This document shows, piece after piece, positions 35,935 through 48,336 of a stretch of DNA of 64,000 nucleotides (position 1 is its first letter; every line of letters begins with the position of its first letter). The position numbers and the translations under genes are program-made. The notes below the pieces were generated by a model. That model had not been told where the DNA came from and did no database searches. It saw nothing but the letters and a program-made list of their open reading frames with translations. This DNA is from Adenanthera pavonina (taxonomy: Eukaryota > Streptophyta > Magnoliopsida > Fabales > Fabaceae), in assembly GCA_026686845.1 (NCBI GenBank), contig JAIVEN010000021.1:22338001-22402000 (forward strand). The letters run 5' to 3'.

Positions 35935-36186
35935 TGCAGTTTTTTGATTTTAATTCAAGTGTATAAAATGAGCAGTCCCAATCAGCAACCACATGGTGTT
36001 TGGATAGCTACCTCAACATTTTTAACAGAGTTTGTAACACATGGCAGTCCTATCACAATATAAGAAAGTAGAGGGATTAACCATGATAACGGCCAAATCT
36101 TCAGGGAGTGATTTAAAAAAAATTAAAGCTTAAGGATTGATTTCAAAATTGGATGAAACTATAAAGACCAAAAGCTTATTTTTCTC
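35935..36186 (-). repeat. Right terminal inverted repeat of the MULE
   Basis: Inverted match to 26537-26790. The outer end reads CTTATTTTTCTC on the plus strand and is directly followed by the 9-bp duplication TTGATTTTT. Confidence 0.75.
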
Positions 36187-36195
36187 TTGATTTTT

Positions 36196-37751
36196 TTTAA
36201 ATAATGACATCTTTTTTTAAAACAAAAAAGTGACCATTATAAAATTAGTTTTATTTTAATTCTATATTTAATAAAATAAAAATATTTTAAAAATATAATA
36301 GTAAAATAAAATCAAATCTAGACTATTTAGTAAAATGGTGATGGAATTATTTGTGGAAAATGGACATTTCAAATTTTTAATTTTATTGAACTCTCAGTAT
36401 AAACATCAGTTTATGCATTAGTATTTATTATTGTTCCAAGGCTCAAGCTCAATATTAATTAATTTTTAATCTATTTTTAATACAAACAAGAATCATATAG
36501 ATGGTCATTTTCTTAAGTCTAAGAAGTTTCCTCTTCTTAGGAGTGATCGACTTTTGTGGTGTCTATAGTTAGGATTTTAAAGGGCAGTATTTCTCTTAAG
36601 TCATAGCTTAATTGTTTTCCTTATCATCTAGAATCGAAGCTCCAAGCCTATTGTATACTTTGGGTTCTCTAATGCATGTCTTCTAGTAGATCCACATTAG
36701 TAGTATGTTCTTCCAGAGATTAGTGTTGTAAATTGTAATTTCATCTTAAGTAGCGAGTAAAGTAAAGCTAATTATTTGTCATTTCTTGTAGATTTGTTCT
36801 TATTAATAATAGTATATTATATAAATTATTGAACCCATGTTCACAAAGATAAAAGTTCTACTTGTAATATATTTATAATTTATAAATTATAATGTATATA
36901 TTTATACATCGGATAAGTTGGACTTCACAAAACTCTTGCTCAATGCCTAACTTGCCCAAGTAGCATGCCCATTTTAAATCGCTCAATTTTTCCCTACTCC
37001 CTAGAATGATTGAGATAAGCTTGGCTTAGTAGGCTAATCAAGGTATTGGTTAGCCCTATGAATAAAAACTGTTGAGAAGCAAAATCTGTTTTCTCAATCC
37101 TTATATTTTAAAGAGATTAGTTTTCAATTGTCAGTTAAAAGATACCATTAGTACTAAAAAAAATAAAATAACTTTACATTATTTTCCTATTCCAAAACAA
37201 GGAAAAAATTAAAAATTCCATTTTGTGTAGTTCATTGTATTTTTTCCAATCTAATAAAAAAAATTATGGGTTCATCTTGTTCTAACAATTTTTCTCATGT
37301 CAATTTGTAAAATGTTGCCCATAATTTTTTAATATTTTGAAATCAACTTATTTTATAAAATGCAATTTGTATAATTTTTTCAAATTTAATCAATATAATG
37401 TTATTATTGGTTTAGAAAAAAATTTATTTAATTACACTTAAATGTAATTGTTAAAATAATTTTTTTAATAAAATCAAATGTAAAATTGTTTGGAAAAAAT
37501 AATTAAAATTAAATGTTAAAAGAAAATTCCATATTTCTTGGTTCTTAATTTAAAATATAATAAAATTACATTTGATTTTTGAAAATTGATATAAATATAA
37601 ATTTAAATATTTATAACAAATTATATTATTCACAAATAATTAATAATGTAACTATTTTTTAAATTATGTACATGGTGCAAAACATTGACCTAGTTAATAA
37701 TTAAAGGTATAAATAGTTGTTAAAAAAGGTATAAATTTTTTTATTATATAT
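36196..37751. other. AT-rich spacer, no gene seen
   Basis: No domain, RNA or clear transposon end was found. The sequence is AT-rich with short unique patches around 36420-37080. Confidence 0.5.
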
Positions 37752-37995
37752 TGTGAAATTTTGGATGTTCATATAGAATATTTTTTTACATAGGGTTGAA
37801 TAATCTTCTCCATTTATTATATTTAATTAATTAAAAGATTATTATTCTTTTTAGGATCATGATTCTTATATAAATACTTTATTGATGGATGACTAAAATA
37901 CATTTTTTTGTCTCTTTATGTTTTCCTCACTCTTAAATTCTCTCTATTTTCTACCTCTCTCAAATTCTCTCTATTTTATATTTTATTTTATAAAG
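37752..37995 (+). repeat. 5' LTR of the Copia element
   Basis: Matches 43548-43763: both contain ATTTAATTAATTAAAA followed by ATTATTATTCTTT, a TATAAATA promoter-like box and a CTCTCAAATTCTCTC-type pyrimidine stretch. Ends approximate. Confidence 0.7.
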
Positions 37996-40589
37996 TGTTA
38001 TCAGCACAATTTCATTTAAAGATTTGAGGTATGTTTTTTATACTTGCTATATGATATCTATCATCAAATTTTTCATCTTTTTCTTTTTTTTCTAAATTAA
38101 TTGTTTATAGTGATTTTGAATTAATTTTTTAAGTAATGAAAAGTTATGCCACATACCGAAGTATGAAGCACTTTAATTAAAATGTCACATTCAAATGCAT
38201 AGGTATAATTTAATTTCTTTATTAATTGAATCATAAAGTTATCCTCATAAAATATAAAATGAATCATGAAACTATTCACATTAAGTATAAAGTATATTCT
38301 AAAATTATCTACATTCAAAGCAATTTAATTAAGATGCTATATTTAGAAGTATGAAGTATAATTTGAATGTTTGTACATATTTTTGTTTGTTATTTTAGAA
38401 GTGGATTATATATGTTATGTACTCTATTACCTGAATATGTTAATCTAGTGCATACCAGGTGATTGGAAAAATGTTTTAAAGGTAAATAACACTAAAATGA
38501 GAAAACTATAATGCTTTCATACTGATTGTAGAGGTGGTTGCAAAGTTGGAAGCCATTCTTAGTGGATCTTGGACAACAGTTATTTTAGTGTGCACTGTTT
38601 CTACTCCACTCAAGCCTTCATATCCAATTGCACCTCAATCATCCTAAGTTTATCCTTTCTTTGAAGTGCTTAACAAAACTAAATACACTTTTTTATATTA
38701 AACCTGATTATATGATATTAGATATTGAGATATTTATAGAGAAGTTATTATTTTGTTTTATAACTTTTTTTCTACCCTCTTTTCAACTCCATTTGTTATT
38801 GGTCCCTACATTATTGAATAATTATTTGTTTTAGATGTTAGGATAACAATTTGGTTATTAAGGCATGAGTCATCAAATCAATCTTCTTATATGTAAGTTA
38901 CAAATTAATAATATGTATATGCAAAATTTAACTAAGATATTGAAATGATCTTTTTAATATGCACATATACTTTTATATTTGATATAACTTTTACACTAAA
39001 ATTTAAGAAATTGTTTTTCTCACAATCCTTATTATGTGTCATTGATTTATTTATGAAATTTTGCTACACTATTTTCTTTGAATGATCATTTGTCTTTTTA
39101 CTCTAGTTTACCTCTAACAATTCCTCATAACACTACTCTTCAATTTGATGTTGAGGCTTTATCTTGGACTAGTTTGTATAAGGATGGTGGCATATTTTAA
39201 GATAAAAAATTGTATGGAATATTTAACTATAATATCTCATTTGGCCCCATGGAAATTATACAAAATTCCTCTAATTTTCATTCCATTTTTGTGAGCCACT
39301 TTGATTTGACATACAAATATTTATATTTAAGTTTCATAACCTACTGAAGTTCATTATTGTGAGCCACCTTGATTTGACATATATATACTAAAGCTTTGGT
39401 ATAAAACACGCAAAACTCATAATTAAATTATGCATTTCATGATATGATGATGATGCTAAGTGTAGGATTTTAGGTCTTTCCGAAGTGCATGCTTGTGTTA
39501 AATGCAGTCACATGGGGGTAGCTTTTACGTAGTTTACATTGAGAATGAAGAGTTGAAATGTCAAATTTTAATTTATAAGACCATAGGTGATTATAGGCAT
39601 TTAAATAGTTTTTTTAATAGGTATTATAGACATTGTGTTGCAAGTGTTTGAGGGTTATTTGAATAAATATTGTAAATTTTGGTTGGTTGGGTTTTCTTAT
39701 TTATAATACATACATATATATACATGGTTTTCAAAAACAAACAAGCCATGTGACATTGCAACTATGTTATTCAAACACCTGTGACTTGTGATGTTATTTT
39801 GGTTGCACCACTATATATATATATATATATATCAAGTTTATACGTGTATGGCCTTCAAAATCACTTTGACATATTTTGGACTCATCTCTTAGATCCATTT
39901 GGCCTGATCATTGTATACCTCTTTTCTTTTGTGGATTATGTGATATCTAATATTAACTATAAGGATATGTGCCTTACTGGTTCTGTTATGACTCATACAA
40001 TTATCAAGAATATAACTATTTTTCAAATTTAGTGATGCAAAAAGTCTATGTTAGTACTATATGATAGTACAAAAATAATTGAAGGCTCCGAAAGAACCAA
40101 TAAAATGTTACCAAGAGGAATAAAATTTCAATTTAACAATACATTATATTAAATTTCAAATTGACAATGCATTATATTCCTCTAAATTTTATAAAAAATT
40201 TTTAAGTTTTAGAGATATCCTTAGAAATTGACATCATATCAAGATAGCAATTAAAGGAAATATTGAGTATCTTTATATTACAAGAATTATCTCGAATGAA
40301 AAATGCATATTGGAAAGATTATATGTATTTTCCTCCGATTTGTACTACACGTATATTAATGCAATTGAATCACATACCATTGTAAATGAGAAGTTTACAA
40401 ATCATAATATGATTCTTGTTTGACATGGCCGATTGGGTAATCCCGAATCAATTATGATGCAAAAAATAATTGAAAATTTGTGTAAACTTGAATTAGCCAG
40501 TAGATTCTTCAATCTAATAGTTTTTCATGTGCTACTTATTCTCAAGAAAATTGATTATTTGATCATCATCAACAAAAATTTGTAGTGAA

Positions 40590-41600
40590 TTAATAATCTT
40601 TGTGAAATGTATACAAGACGATATTTGTGGATCAATCCACCCTTCATGTGAATCATTTAGGTATTTTCTAGTTTTAATCGATGCATCAACTAGATGGTTA
40701 CATATTTATTTACTGTCAATTCGTAACTAGGCATTTGCGAGATTGCCTGCTCAATTAATTTGATTTTAAGATCATGTTTTTCTAATTATTCAATCAAGAA
40801 AATACGCCTTGACAATATTGATGAGTTCACATCTCAAGCTTTCAATAATTAATGTATGTCTATTGGGATTGAGGTTGAATATCCTATAGCATATTTCATA
40901 CACAAAATGAGCTTACAGAATTATTTATTAAATGTTTAAAATTCATTATAAGACCATTTATTATGAGATTAAAAGTCCCAATTTCCTCTAGGGGCATACA
41001 ATATTGCATGCTACAGCATTGATTAGCATCAGGCCAACAAACTATTATAAATGCTCCCCTTTACAAATGATTTTTTATCAAGAACCTAAGATTTTTCATC
41101 TAAAAGTTTTTTAGTGTGTGGTTTATGTTTCAATTACTCCACCATAAAGCAGTAAGATGGAATTTCAAAGAAAATTAGGAATATATGTTGGATATGAATC
41201 TCCATTTGTAATAAAATATCTTGAACTATTAATAGGAGATTTATTTATGGCATGATTTCCAAATTATCATTTTGGTGAATCAATTTTTCCAATATTGTGG
41301 GGGAGAGAAAAATCAGTTGGAGAATAAAATTAGTTGCATTGAATTATCATTATCTCACCTTAATCCTCGTACAAAACAATATGAATAAAAAGTTCAAAAG
41401 ATAATTTAATTGCAAATTTTAGCAAATTATTTGCCAGACACGTGTACTGACCCAAAAGGAGTGATCAAATCATATGTACTAGTTGCTAATGTTCCAGTAA
41501 AAATTGATGTTCATGTTAGACAATCAAAGTTTGAAGCATATGTGAAACGTGGTAGACTCATTGGTTTCAAAGATAAGAATCTTCTAAAAGGAAAATGAGC
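40590..41600 (+). pseudogene. Copia integrase relic
   Basis: Pieces in shifting frames read like Copia integrase: DDICGSIHPSCESFRYF and LIDASTRWLHIYLLSIRN near 40614-40740, then a stretch resembling the conserved GIYVGYESPS region near 41185. The end is the open piece at 41410-41598 (ANYLPDTCTDPKGVIKS). Stops and frameshifts throughout rule out a functional product. Confidence 0.75.
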
Positions 41601-41820
41601 TAAAAATCAAGATGACACAATCAAGAATAGGATAACCTCAGAATAATGCCTAGAGATAACTCCAAAAAAGTTCTCAGACATAATTAAGCTTTCTATTCTA
41701 GAAGAAACTCAAGTACTTGAGATTTGTGAAAATAATAAGATCTCAATAAATGATGTCATGAATAGAATACAATGAAACCAAAATGAAATTAATGTTGACA
41801 ATAATTTTGCATGTAATGTA

Positions 41821-43100
41821 GTGTGCAATGTAACATATGATAGTAAGGATAACAGACCAAAATCTATTAAAGAATGTAGACAAAGAGATGATTGGTCAAA
41901 ATGGAAAGACGCAATTCATGTAGAACTAAATACACTTGTAAAACGAAATGTTTTTGGACTTGTAGTCCACACACGTGAAGATGTGAAGCCAGTTGAAGAT
42001 AAATGGGTCTTTGTGCTAAAACAAAATGATGAAGTTGAAATAATGGATACATAGCATGACTTGTAGCACAAAAGTTTTCATAAAAATTGGGTATTGATTA
42101 TGAAAAAACATATTCTCCTGTGGTGGATGCAATCACTTTTAGATATTTACTTAGTCTGGTAGTACATAACAATTTTAATATATGTCTAATAGATGTTGTT
42201 ACAATCTATCTATATAATTCATTAGATAATGAAATCTATATGAAAATCCTAAAAACATTTACAATGCCTAAAGCATGAAATGGTATAATCGTCTCAATGA
42301 ATTTTTTTGTTGAGAGAAAGTTATAAAAATAACCTCATTTGCTCATGTATATTTATGAAAAGAAATAGATCAGAGTTTGTTATAATTACTATTTGTGTAA
42401 ATGATTTAAATATTACTAGAACTCTGAAGAGCTTCAAAAAATATTTGATTGCTTAAAGAAAGAATTTGAAATGAAAAATCATAGAAGAATCAAAATTTTT
42501 CTTAGTTTATAAATTGAGTATCTAAAGAATAAAATTTTAGTGTATTAAGAAACCTATATAGCAAATGAGTCAAAACGGTTTTATATGGATATGTCACATC
42601 CATTATATACCTTAATAGTCACAAAGTCACTATACGTGAACAAAGTCCCTAAACCTCGAGAAAATGTTGAAGAACTAGTTGGTCCTTAAGCACTGTATCT
42701 CACTGTAATCAGAGCACTATTGTATCTTGCCAGTCATATACAAATGGATATATCATTTGCTGTTAATTTATTAGCAAAATATAATTCTTCATCTACATGA
42801 AGACATTGGATTGGAGTTAAGCATATACTTCGCTACCTTAAAAGTACTGTATATGTGGATTTGTTTTATTCAAATGAATCCAGGTCAAATTTGATTTGTT
42901 ATGCAAATGCAAGATATTTGCCAGATCCATAAATTGGCTACGTGTTTATATTTAGTGGCATTATCATTTCATGGCAATCTATGAAACAAATTATATTAGC
43001 CATATCACCTAACCATGCTAAAATTTTGGCATTGCATGAGATAAGTAAAAGATGTGTTTGGTTGAAAGTTTTGATTCAACACATAGAAGAAACTTGTACA
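41821..43100 (+). pseudogene. Copia reverse transcriptase/RNase H relic
   Basis: The frame at 41821-42054 contains DDWSKWKDAIHVELNTLVKR and DKWVFVLKQN, the start of the Copia RT domain. After a stop and frameshift, GIDYEKTYSPVVDAITFRYL at 42087-42278 continues it. RNase H-like pieces extend to about 43100. Several stops and frame changes are present. Confidence 0.8.
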
Positions 43101-43547
43101 AAAATAATACTACAAGTATGATCTAAGCAAATGAGGGTACATTAAAAGAGATAGAATAAAAAATGTTTTACCAAACATTCTTTTTCATTCATAATCTTCA
43201 AAAGAATGGTGATACAGGCATTTAATAAATTCATTCGTGTGACAACCTAGCAGACCTATTTAACCAAGGAGCTTTCAATTGCATTATTTGAAAACCTCAT
43301 ATATATTAGATTTTATTGACTCAAGGCTCTTAATTGATATACTTACTGTACTTTTTTTTCGTTAACCATGGTTTTTTCTTATTGAGTTTTCCTAATAAAG
43401 TTTTCAACAAGCAACAATATATGACGGCGTGTACAAAGAATGATGTATTCTTTTGCTTCATTAGATTTTTGTCCCATAAGGTTTTTCCTAATAAGTTTTT
43501 TAACGAAACATATTCTTTAATAATGGATATTCAAGTAAAAAATATTA

Positions 43548-43763
43548 TGAAGATTTTAAATGTCCATATAAAATATTATTTACCTAAAGCTGAGTCATTT
43601 TTTTCATTTATTTTATTTAATTAATTAAAAAATTATTATTCTTTCTAGAATTAGAACTCTTGTATAAATATTTTTTGATAAATAAATAAAATACACTTAC
43701 TTTTAATTCCTCATATTTTCTTGTCTCTCAAATTTTCTCTATTATATATTTTATTTCATGACA
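43548..43763 (+). repeat. 3' LTR of the Copia element
   Basis: Diverged direct repeat of the LTR at 37752-37995. The end is taken at CATGACA near 43757-43763 and is approximate. Confidence 0.65.
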
Positions 43764-44264
43764 TCATAAAATTTGTTTTTTACTAATAATTAATAAAAGT
43801 TCATGTTTATTTTCTCTAGTAAAAACGGGCCATAACTATTGTGTCAAGACGACGCCGCATTTGGTGGTAGTGCAAAGTGTTCTGTCATGTCCTGAGCCGT
43901 TGTTTCCTCCACCGACACCTGCTGGGTCAAACTTCGCCACGTCAAAACTCAAAGCCCTCTCGTTCGTCGCTAAATTCTCTCTCTTTATGTAATTAAAAAA
44001 AAAAATCCAAATTTTTAACTAGTCTCTATCTGATTTTGTATTGTATGTTCACTGTTTGTTCCCAATGACAACCAACAAGCATTCGGACGCTATGGTAAGA
44101 AAGTAACAGTCTGAGTTCTAATTTTTATCTTTGATTTGAACAAAGAGAAGAGATAGAATCAAACCCAGAGGTCAGCGTCATGGTGAATCAAACAACAAAA
44201 CCTTCCAACTTTCTCCCCATTAGCATCTGCTCTCCCTCGCTTCTGTAAAATCTACATTCCTCCC
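43764..44264. promoter_or_regulatory. Upstream region of the GT47 gene
   Basis: About 500 bp between the Copia element and the GT47 start codon, GC-richer than the flanks from 43850 on. No convincing TATA box or other element can be assigned. The final ~100 bp is CT-rich and probably 5'UTR. Confidence 0.4.
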
Positions 44265-45608
44265 ATGGCGTCCTGCTTGTCCACCCTTGTTTTCATCACC
44301 CTCTTGTTATTCTCTTTCTTCTTCTGCTTGACTCTCTGTCAAGCAACTTCCAGTGATGAATCAGATGAAGAGGGCTGCAACAACCGTTGGATCTACCTCC
44401 GGAGTCTCCCCCCGCGCTTCAACCTCGATCTGCTCATGAATTGCTCCGAATACCCGCTCTTCGACAACTTTTGCCCTTACTTGGCCAACCATGGCCTGGG
44501 CCAGAAGACCCATAACCGCTCTTTCAGTTGGTACCGCACCGACTCATTGATGCTCGAACTCATATTTCATCGCCGCATGCTGGAGTACCCATGTCTCACG
44601 GAAGATCCATTCTCTGCCAACGCAGTTTATCTCCCCTACTATGCTAGCCTCGACGCTTTGCGCTACCTGTACGGCCCTGAGATTAACTCAAGCGCTGAGC
44701 ACGGGCTCGAATTGTTCGAGTTTCTGCAAGAGGACGAGCCCGGAATCTGGAAGCGGCACATGGGTCACGACCATTTCCTGGTGATGGCTCGGCCGGCGTG
44801 GGATTTCTCGCAACCATTGGAGAACGACCCACCCATATGGGGGACTTCGTTTCTGGAGGTGCCGCAGTTTTACAATGTAACGGCTTTGACGTTGGAGTCT
44901 CGTGCTTGGCCATGGCAGGAGCACGCGGTTCCTTATCCGACGTCGTTTCACCCACCCAATCTCGAGCTGTTGGAGTCTTGGATTCAGCGCGCGAGGCGTT
45001 CAAAACGCACCGCTTTGGCGATGTTTGCCGGAGGCGGAGGGGTCTCTGCGACGCCTAATATTCGACGGAGCATCAGGAATGAGTGCGAGAACATTACTGG
45101 AAACTCAACCATATATGGTGGCTATGCGAAACTGTGTGACTTTGTTGATTGTTCTAATGGAATTTGTGAGCATGATCCTATAAGATACATGAGGCCAATG
45201 TTGCAAGCAAGTTTCTGCTTGCAGCCTCCCGGAGATACTCCGACTCGTAGGTCTACGTTTGATGGATTTCTCGCTGGGTGTATCCCGGTTTTCTTCGAGG
45301 ATCAATCGGCGAAATCGCAGTTCGACTGGCACTTGCAGGTGGAGGAATTCGAGACCTTCTCGGTGTTTATACCGAAAGAGGATGTGGTGTTCAAAGGGGT
45401 GAAAATTTTCGATGTGTTGCAACGCTTTTCGAGAGGTAGAGTTAGGAGGATGAGAGAGAAAGTGTTGGAGATGATACCCAGAGTTCTGTACCGGAAGCAT
45501 AATAGTTCGCCTGGTCTCAGAACTAAGAAAGATGCTTTTGATTTATCAATTGATGGTACATTGCAGAAAATTCAAACGAGACTTCAGGAACTTAATCTGG
45601 CTCTGTGA
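44265..45608 (+). CDS. MUR3-like xyloglucan galactosyltransferase family protein (GT47, exostosin domain)
   Basis: An intronless frame encodes 447 residues. Residues 7-29 form one hydrophobic segment (LVFITLLLFSFFFCLTLC) with a short cytosolic tail, as in Golgi type II glycosyltransferases. The GT47 exostosin domain follows from about residue 40. The family signature is clear at residues 317-344 (FCLQPPGDTPTRRSTFDGFL then AGCIPVFF). Earlier family features include WYRTDSLMLELIFHRRM and a GHDHFLVMARPAWDF segment (166-180). Seven Asn-X-Ser/Thr sites suit a lumenal domain. Family knowledge: plant GT47 group A enzymes such as MUR3 and XLT2 add galactose to xyloglucan side chains in the Golgi. The exact donor, acceptor and paralogue cannot be read from sequence, so no symbol is given. 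It is shorter than MUR3 (~620 residues), mainly in the N-terminal stem. The ATG sits in a good context (CCCATGG). Confidence 0.93.
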   Translation: MASCLSTLVFITLLLFSFFFCLTLCQATSSDESDEEGCNNRWIYLRSLPPRFNLDLLMNCSEYPLFDNFCPYLANHGLGQKTHNRSFSWYRTDSLMLELIFHRRMLEYPCLTEDPFSANAVYLPYYASLDALRYLYGPEINSSAEHGLELFEFLQEDEPGIWKRHMGHDHFLVMARPAWDFSQPLENDPPIWGTSFLEVPQFYNVTALTLESRAWPWQEHAVPYPTSFHPPNLELLESWIQRARRSKRTALAMFAGGGGVSATPNIRRSIRNECENITGNSTIYGGYAKLCDFVDCSNGICEHDPIRYMRPMLQASFCLQPPGDTPTRRSTFDGFLAGCIPVFFEDQSAKSQFDWHLQVEEFETFSVFIPKEDVVFKGVKIFDVLQRFSRGRVRRMREKVLEMIPRVLYRKHNSSPGLRTKKDAFDLSIDGTLQKIQTRLQELNLAL

Positions 45609-45774
45609 CCTGATCCATCGTTCTTCTGTTCACTGTAATTATAATTTTGGTTGCTTTACTTCTTCCTTCCTTCTTCGCTTAGTTATATCTACTATAGGTT
45701 ATGGATTAAATTATAGAGCATTTGTATTTTATCTGCAATAATCCATATTCCATTATACTATTCTTTTTAAGCTA
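45609..45774 (+). other. Probable GT47 3'UTR
   Basis: AT-rich sequence directly downstream of the stop codon, without another frame of interest. The polyadenylation site cannot be fixed. Confidence 0.4.
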
Positions 45775-45868
45775 TCTTTCTGGAAGTTGTATGAAATAGT
45801 GAATTAAATCTATCAAGGTGTACTTTCTAGAAGATGTATGAAATGGTGAATCAAATCTATCAAGTTAT
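45775..45868. repeat. Two-copy tandem duplication, ~48 bp
   Basis: CTTTCTGGAAGTTGTATGAA is repeated as CTTTCTAGAAGATGTATGAA, and both are followed by AT(A/G)GTGAAT(T/C)AAATCTATCAAG. It lies in the 3' flank of the GT47 gene. Confidence 0.8.
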
Positions 45869-48248
45869 AGCTACCTGCATCTGTTGCTGAATCTTATCTT
45901 GTGAATTTACCTCAGAGCGTTTTGAGGGGACAAGATTTGGAGTTAGAAATTGAACTGCATGCTATGCCAGTGCTACATCCTAGAATTCTTTAATATGGGT
46001 ATAGAAGCAGGGTTCGGACTTTGGAGAAATGCACTTGTGTAATATCTGTTACTGGCTAATCGACAGAAGTGGGGAAGGCTCGGCAATTTCATAGAACCCT
46101 TCCATTCTGCAGTGTTCCCTGGACTAAGCCAAAATCATTGAAGGTTTTGATTGTAGAAATCCATCTTTAATTTGTAATGGTCTTCTGTTTTGACATACGC
46201 TTGCTGCATTTACATGTCAATGGAGCTAAGATGACCGTAGTAGTGTTGTGAGAAAGACTGCATTGATAAGTCATGAAACAAATTATTTGCATTTTTACTA
46301 GTAGTGAGCATGACTATGCATAATGGCTTTTGATTTGTTGATTGTTCAATACATTTTCTAGGGTCAATTCATCACTCTATCGTCATCATGTCATGCTTCT
46401 GAGTTCTGAGTAGAAATATGTAGATTCATGAAAACAGCAAAATGCGAGAATGTGTCTACAGGTTTAGGTCTTTGGTTTTCTAAGTTCTGTCTTCAGTAAG
46501 TACACATTTGTGTGTTGTTGCAGATGAAACTTGGTTGTCTATGCAATATATTTGAATGCAAATTTCAGAAAGGGGGTAATTTTTTATCAGAAACACAGCT
46601 CTTATGCTATATTTTCAGTTTGCACGAAAGATGCATTTCTTCCCTCTTGCTAAGGAACTTGTCTGGACGAACTTGAACCAATGATTCCCTGAAACCTTCA
46701 TTTTGATGCCATCCTTTTACCTGATCAGTTGCATTGATGATTCAGAGGAATAGAATTATATAACCAATCTGTTCTAGAAATCTTTCTTGTGATTAGAAGT
46801 CTATTCTACAGAAGCCAGAAGGAAGATTAGACTAGCTGTTGATGTTTCATATAATTTATCTTATCTCTGTTGAAAAGTTGAACATTAGCATTGATAATAA
46901 TTCTATACATTTCAGCTTCGTGAGTAAGGCAGAGATGTACTAACGATAATCACTATGCATGTATGCTGTAAAAATCATATAAACATGAGTTTTGTCCTTG
47001 TTACCTGCTGCTTTGGATTGATGGATTAATGTGAAAAGCATGTGTTGGTTTGGCTAGTTTATTGGTTTGTTTTAGGATTTACTCCATCTGCAGCTCTGCA
47101 CCATATTATAAAGTGTTTTGAAAGATTTTTTTTTTAGTTCATAATATAAGGTATCATATATTGAGTTGTCATTTTACCTCTCATTTATTTAGTGACTAAT
47201 CTTGTAATTTGTGCTTAAGTGATTGAAAGGAGTAAAATAAATAAGGATAAAAATGAGATTTTTTACTATTTTTTTTAGAAGTTTAAAAATGTAATAAAAT
47301 TTTCTTAAAATATATAAAATTATTAGAAACACTTTATATTATGAATTGGGAGGAATATGCTGGTATAAAGATACTAGAATACTATTGATGAAAGATATGC
47401 CTTGTTTAGTTAAGGCTTCTTTTATGATGGTAATCATTAATCCTCTAAGCGGGAACCGGCTTCTGCTTCATGTTGATTGTGAATATGGTGAAAACGCTTT
47501 GACTTTCATTCTTCCCTTCCATTATGAGTTAATTGTTCTTTTTTCCTTCTGTTGTCTTCTTATATTCTGACTCGTTTATTTAATTTTTTTTATATTTGAA
47601 AAAATTACTTTTTTAAGAAAAAAAAGGTACTTTACAAAATGTTGGTTTAAGCTTTTGAAAATAAAAAAAAAATAAATTTATAATTATTTTTAAAAGTTAT
47701 CATAAAGAACTTCAAAGTAAAATGTTATTTTTATAATTGTAACTGAACACAAAATAACTGTTGCATGTTACAAAAGTTCTAAACAACGAATTCTTTTTTC
47801 AATAATCTAAAAATGATTTTCTTAAGCTTAAACAAACTGACCTTTCCTCTTTCCTCGTGGTGGTTTGGTAACAAACTTGATGGATGGTGGATTGGGTCTG
47901 AATTTAATTTAGGAAGAGTGGATGGCAACATAACTGTGAGATCTTGACCTTTGATGCTGGGGGAGAATAGATGGTTTTTTTTTTTTTTTTTATGAAAGGG
48001 GAGAATAGATGTTACATGTTTGGAATGAAGGGGGCCCACACTAAAGAAGTTTGGCAATGAAAGTCAACGTAAGGTGTTGTTGAATTGATTGATGGGTCTA
48101 TCGGCTCATCATCACAATCCACTGATTGAGGATTTCATGGTGGTTAGTGGATTCCTCTTGTGACTGTACGGAATAACGAACAAGGGATTCATATTGACAG
48201 GTGAGTGTCACTCTCTTTCACCATCCTCACTGTCTCTTCCTAACATTG
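45869..48248. other. GT47 downstream spacer, no gene seen
   Basis: Mixed-composition sequence to about 47090 without a supportable frame. A degenerate Stowaway-like MITE may occupy about 47121-47355 (it ends ATTGGGAGGAA before TA). The frame at 47346-47570 has no recognisable motif. A poly(T) run lies near 47974-47991. Confidence 0.4.
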
Positions 48249-48336
48249 GAAGGAATCCGGGTCCAAATTTTTTTTTTGTGATATAAGCTCACGGATGCAC
48301 GGTACGGATACATCTAGATTAGGTTATATCCGAAGC

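Larger units (their letters stand above)
26537..36186. mobile_element. Mutator-like element with long TIRs, disrupted by a nested LTR retrotransposon
   Basis: Inverted copies of a ~250-bp sequence lie at 26537-26790 and 35935-36186. Outer ends are GGGAAAAATAAG on the left and, reversed, GAGAAAAATAAG on the right. Immediately outside both ends is the 9-bp sequence TTGATTTTT (26528-26536 and 36187-36195), the target duplication length of Mutator elements. Removing the LTR element at 27464-35350 leaves a ~1.8-kb element with no transposase domain, so it is non-autonomous. A 79-residue frame on the minus strand (26843-27082) lies in its left part; I do not recognise it, but captured host sequence (Pack-MULE style) is possible. 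The TSD is AT-rich, so its support comes from its exact placement. Confidence 0.75.
37752..43763 (+). mobile_element. Old, degenerate Copia retrotransposon
   Basis: Terminal direct repeats of roughly 220-245 bp lie at about 37752-37995 and 43548-43763. Directly inside the left LTR is TTATCAGCAC (near 38000), a Copia-type primer-binding site. Degenerate pol domains follow in Copia order on the plus strand: protease-like sequence near 39990, integrase about 40590-41560, reverse transcriptase about 41860-42280, and RNase H about 42700-43100. Many stops and frameshifts break every domain. The LTRs are clearly diverged. Borders are approximate to a few bases and no target duplication could be fixed. 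Confidence 0.85.

Noticed and set aside
44683..45500. Multiple frames on both strands overlapping the GT47 gene
   Set aside because: All are out-of-frame shadows of the 447-residue exostosin frame.
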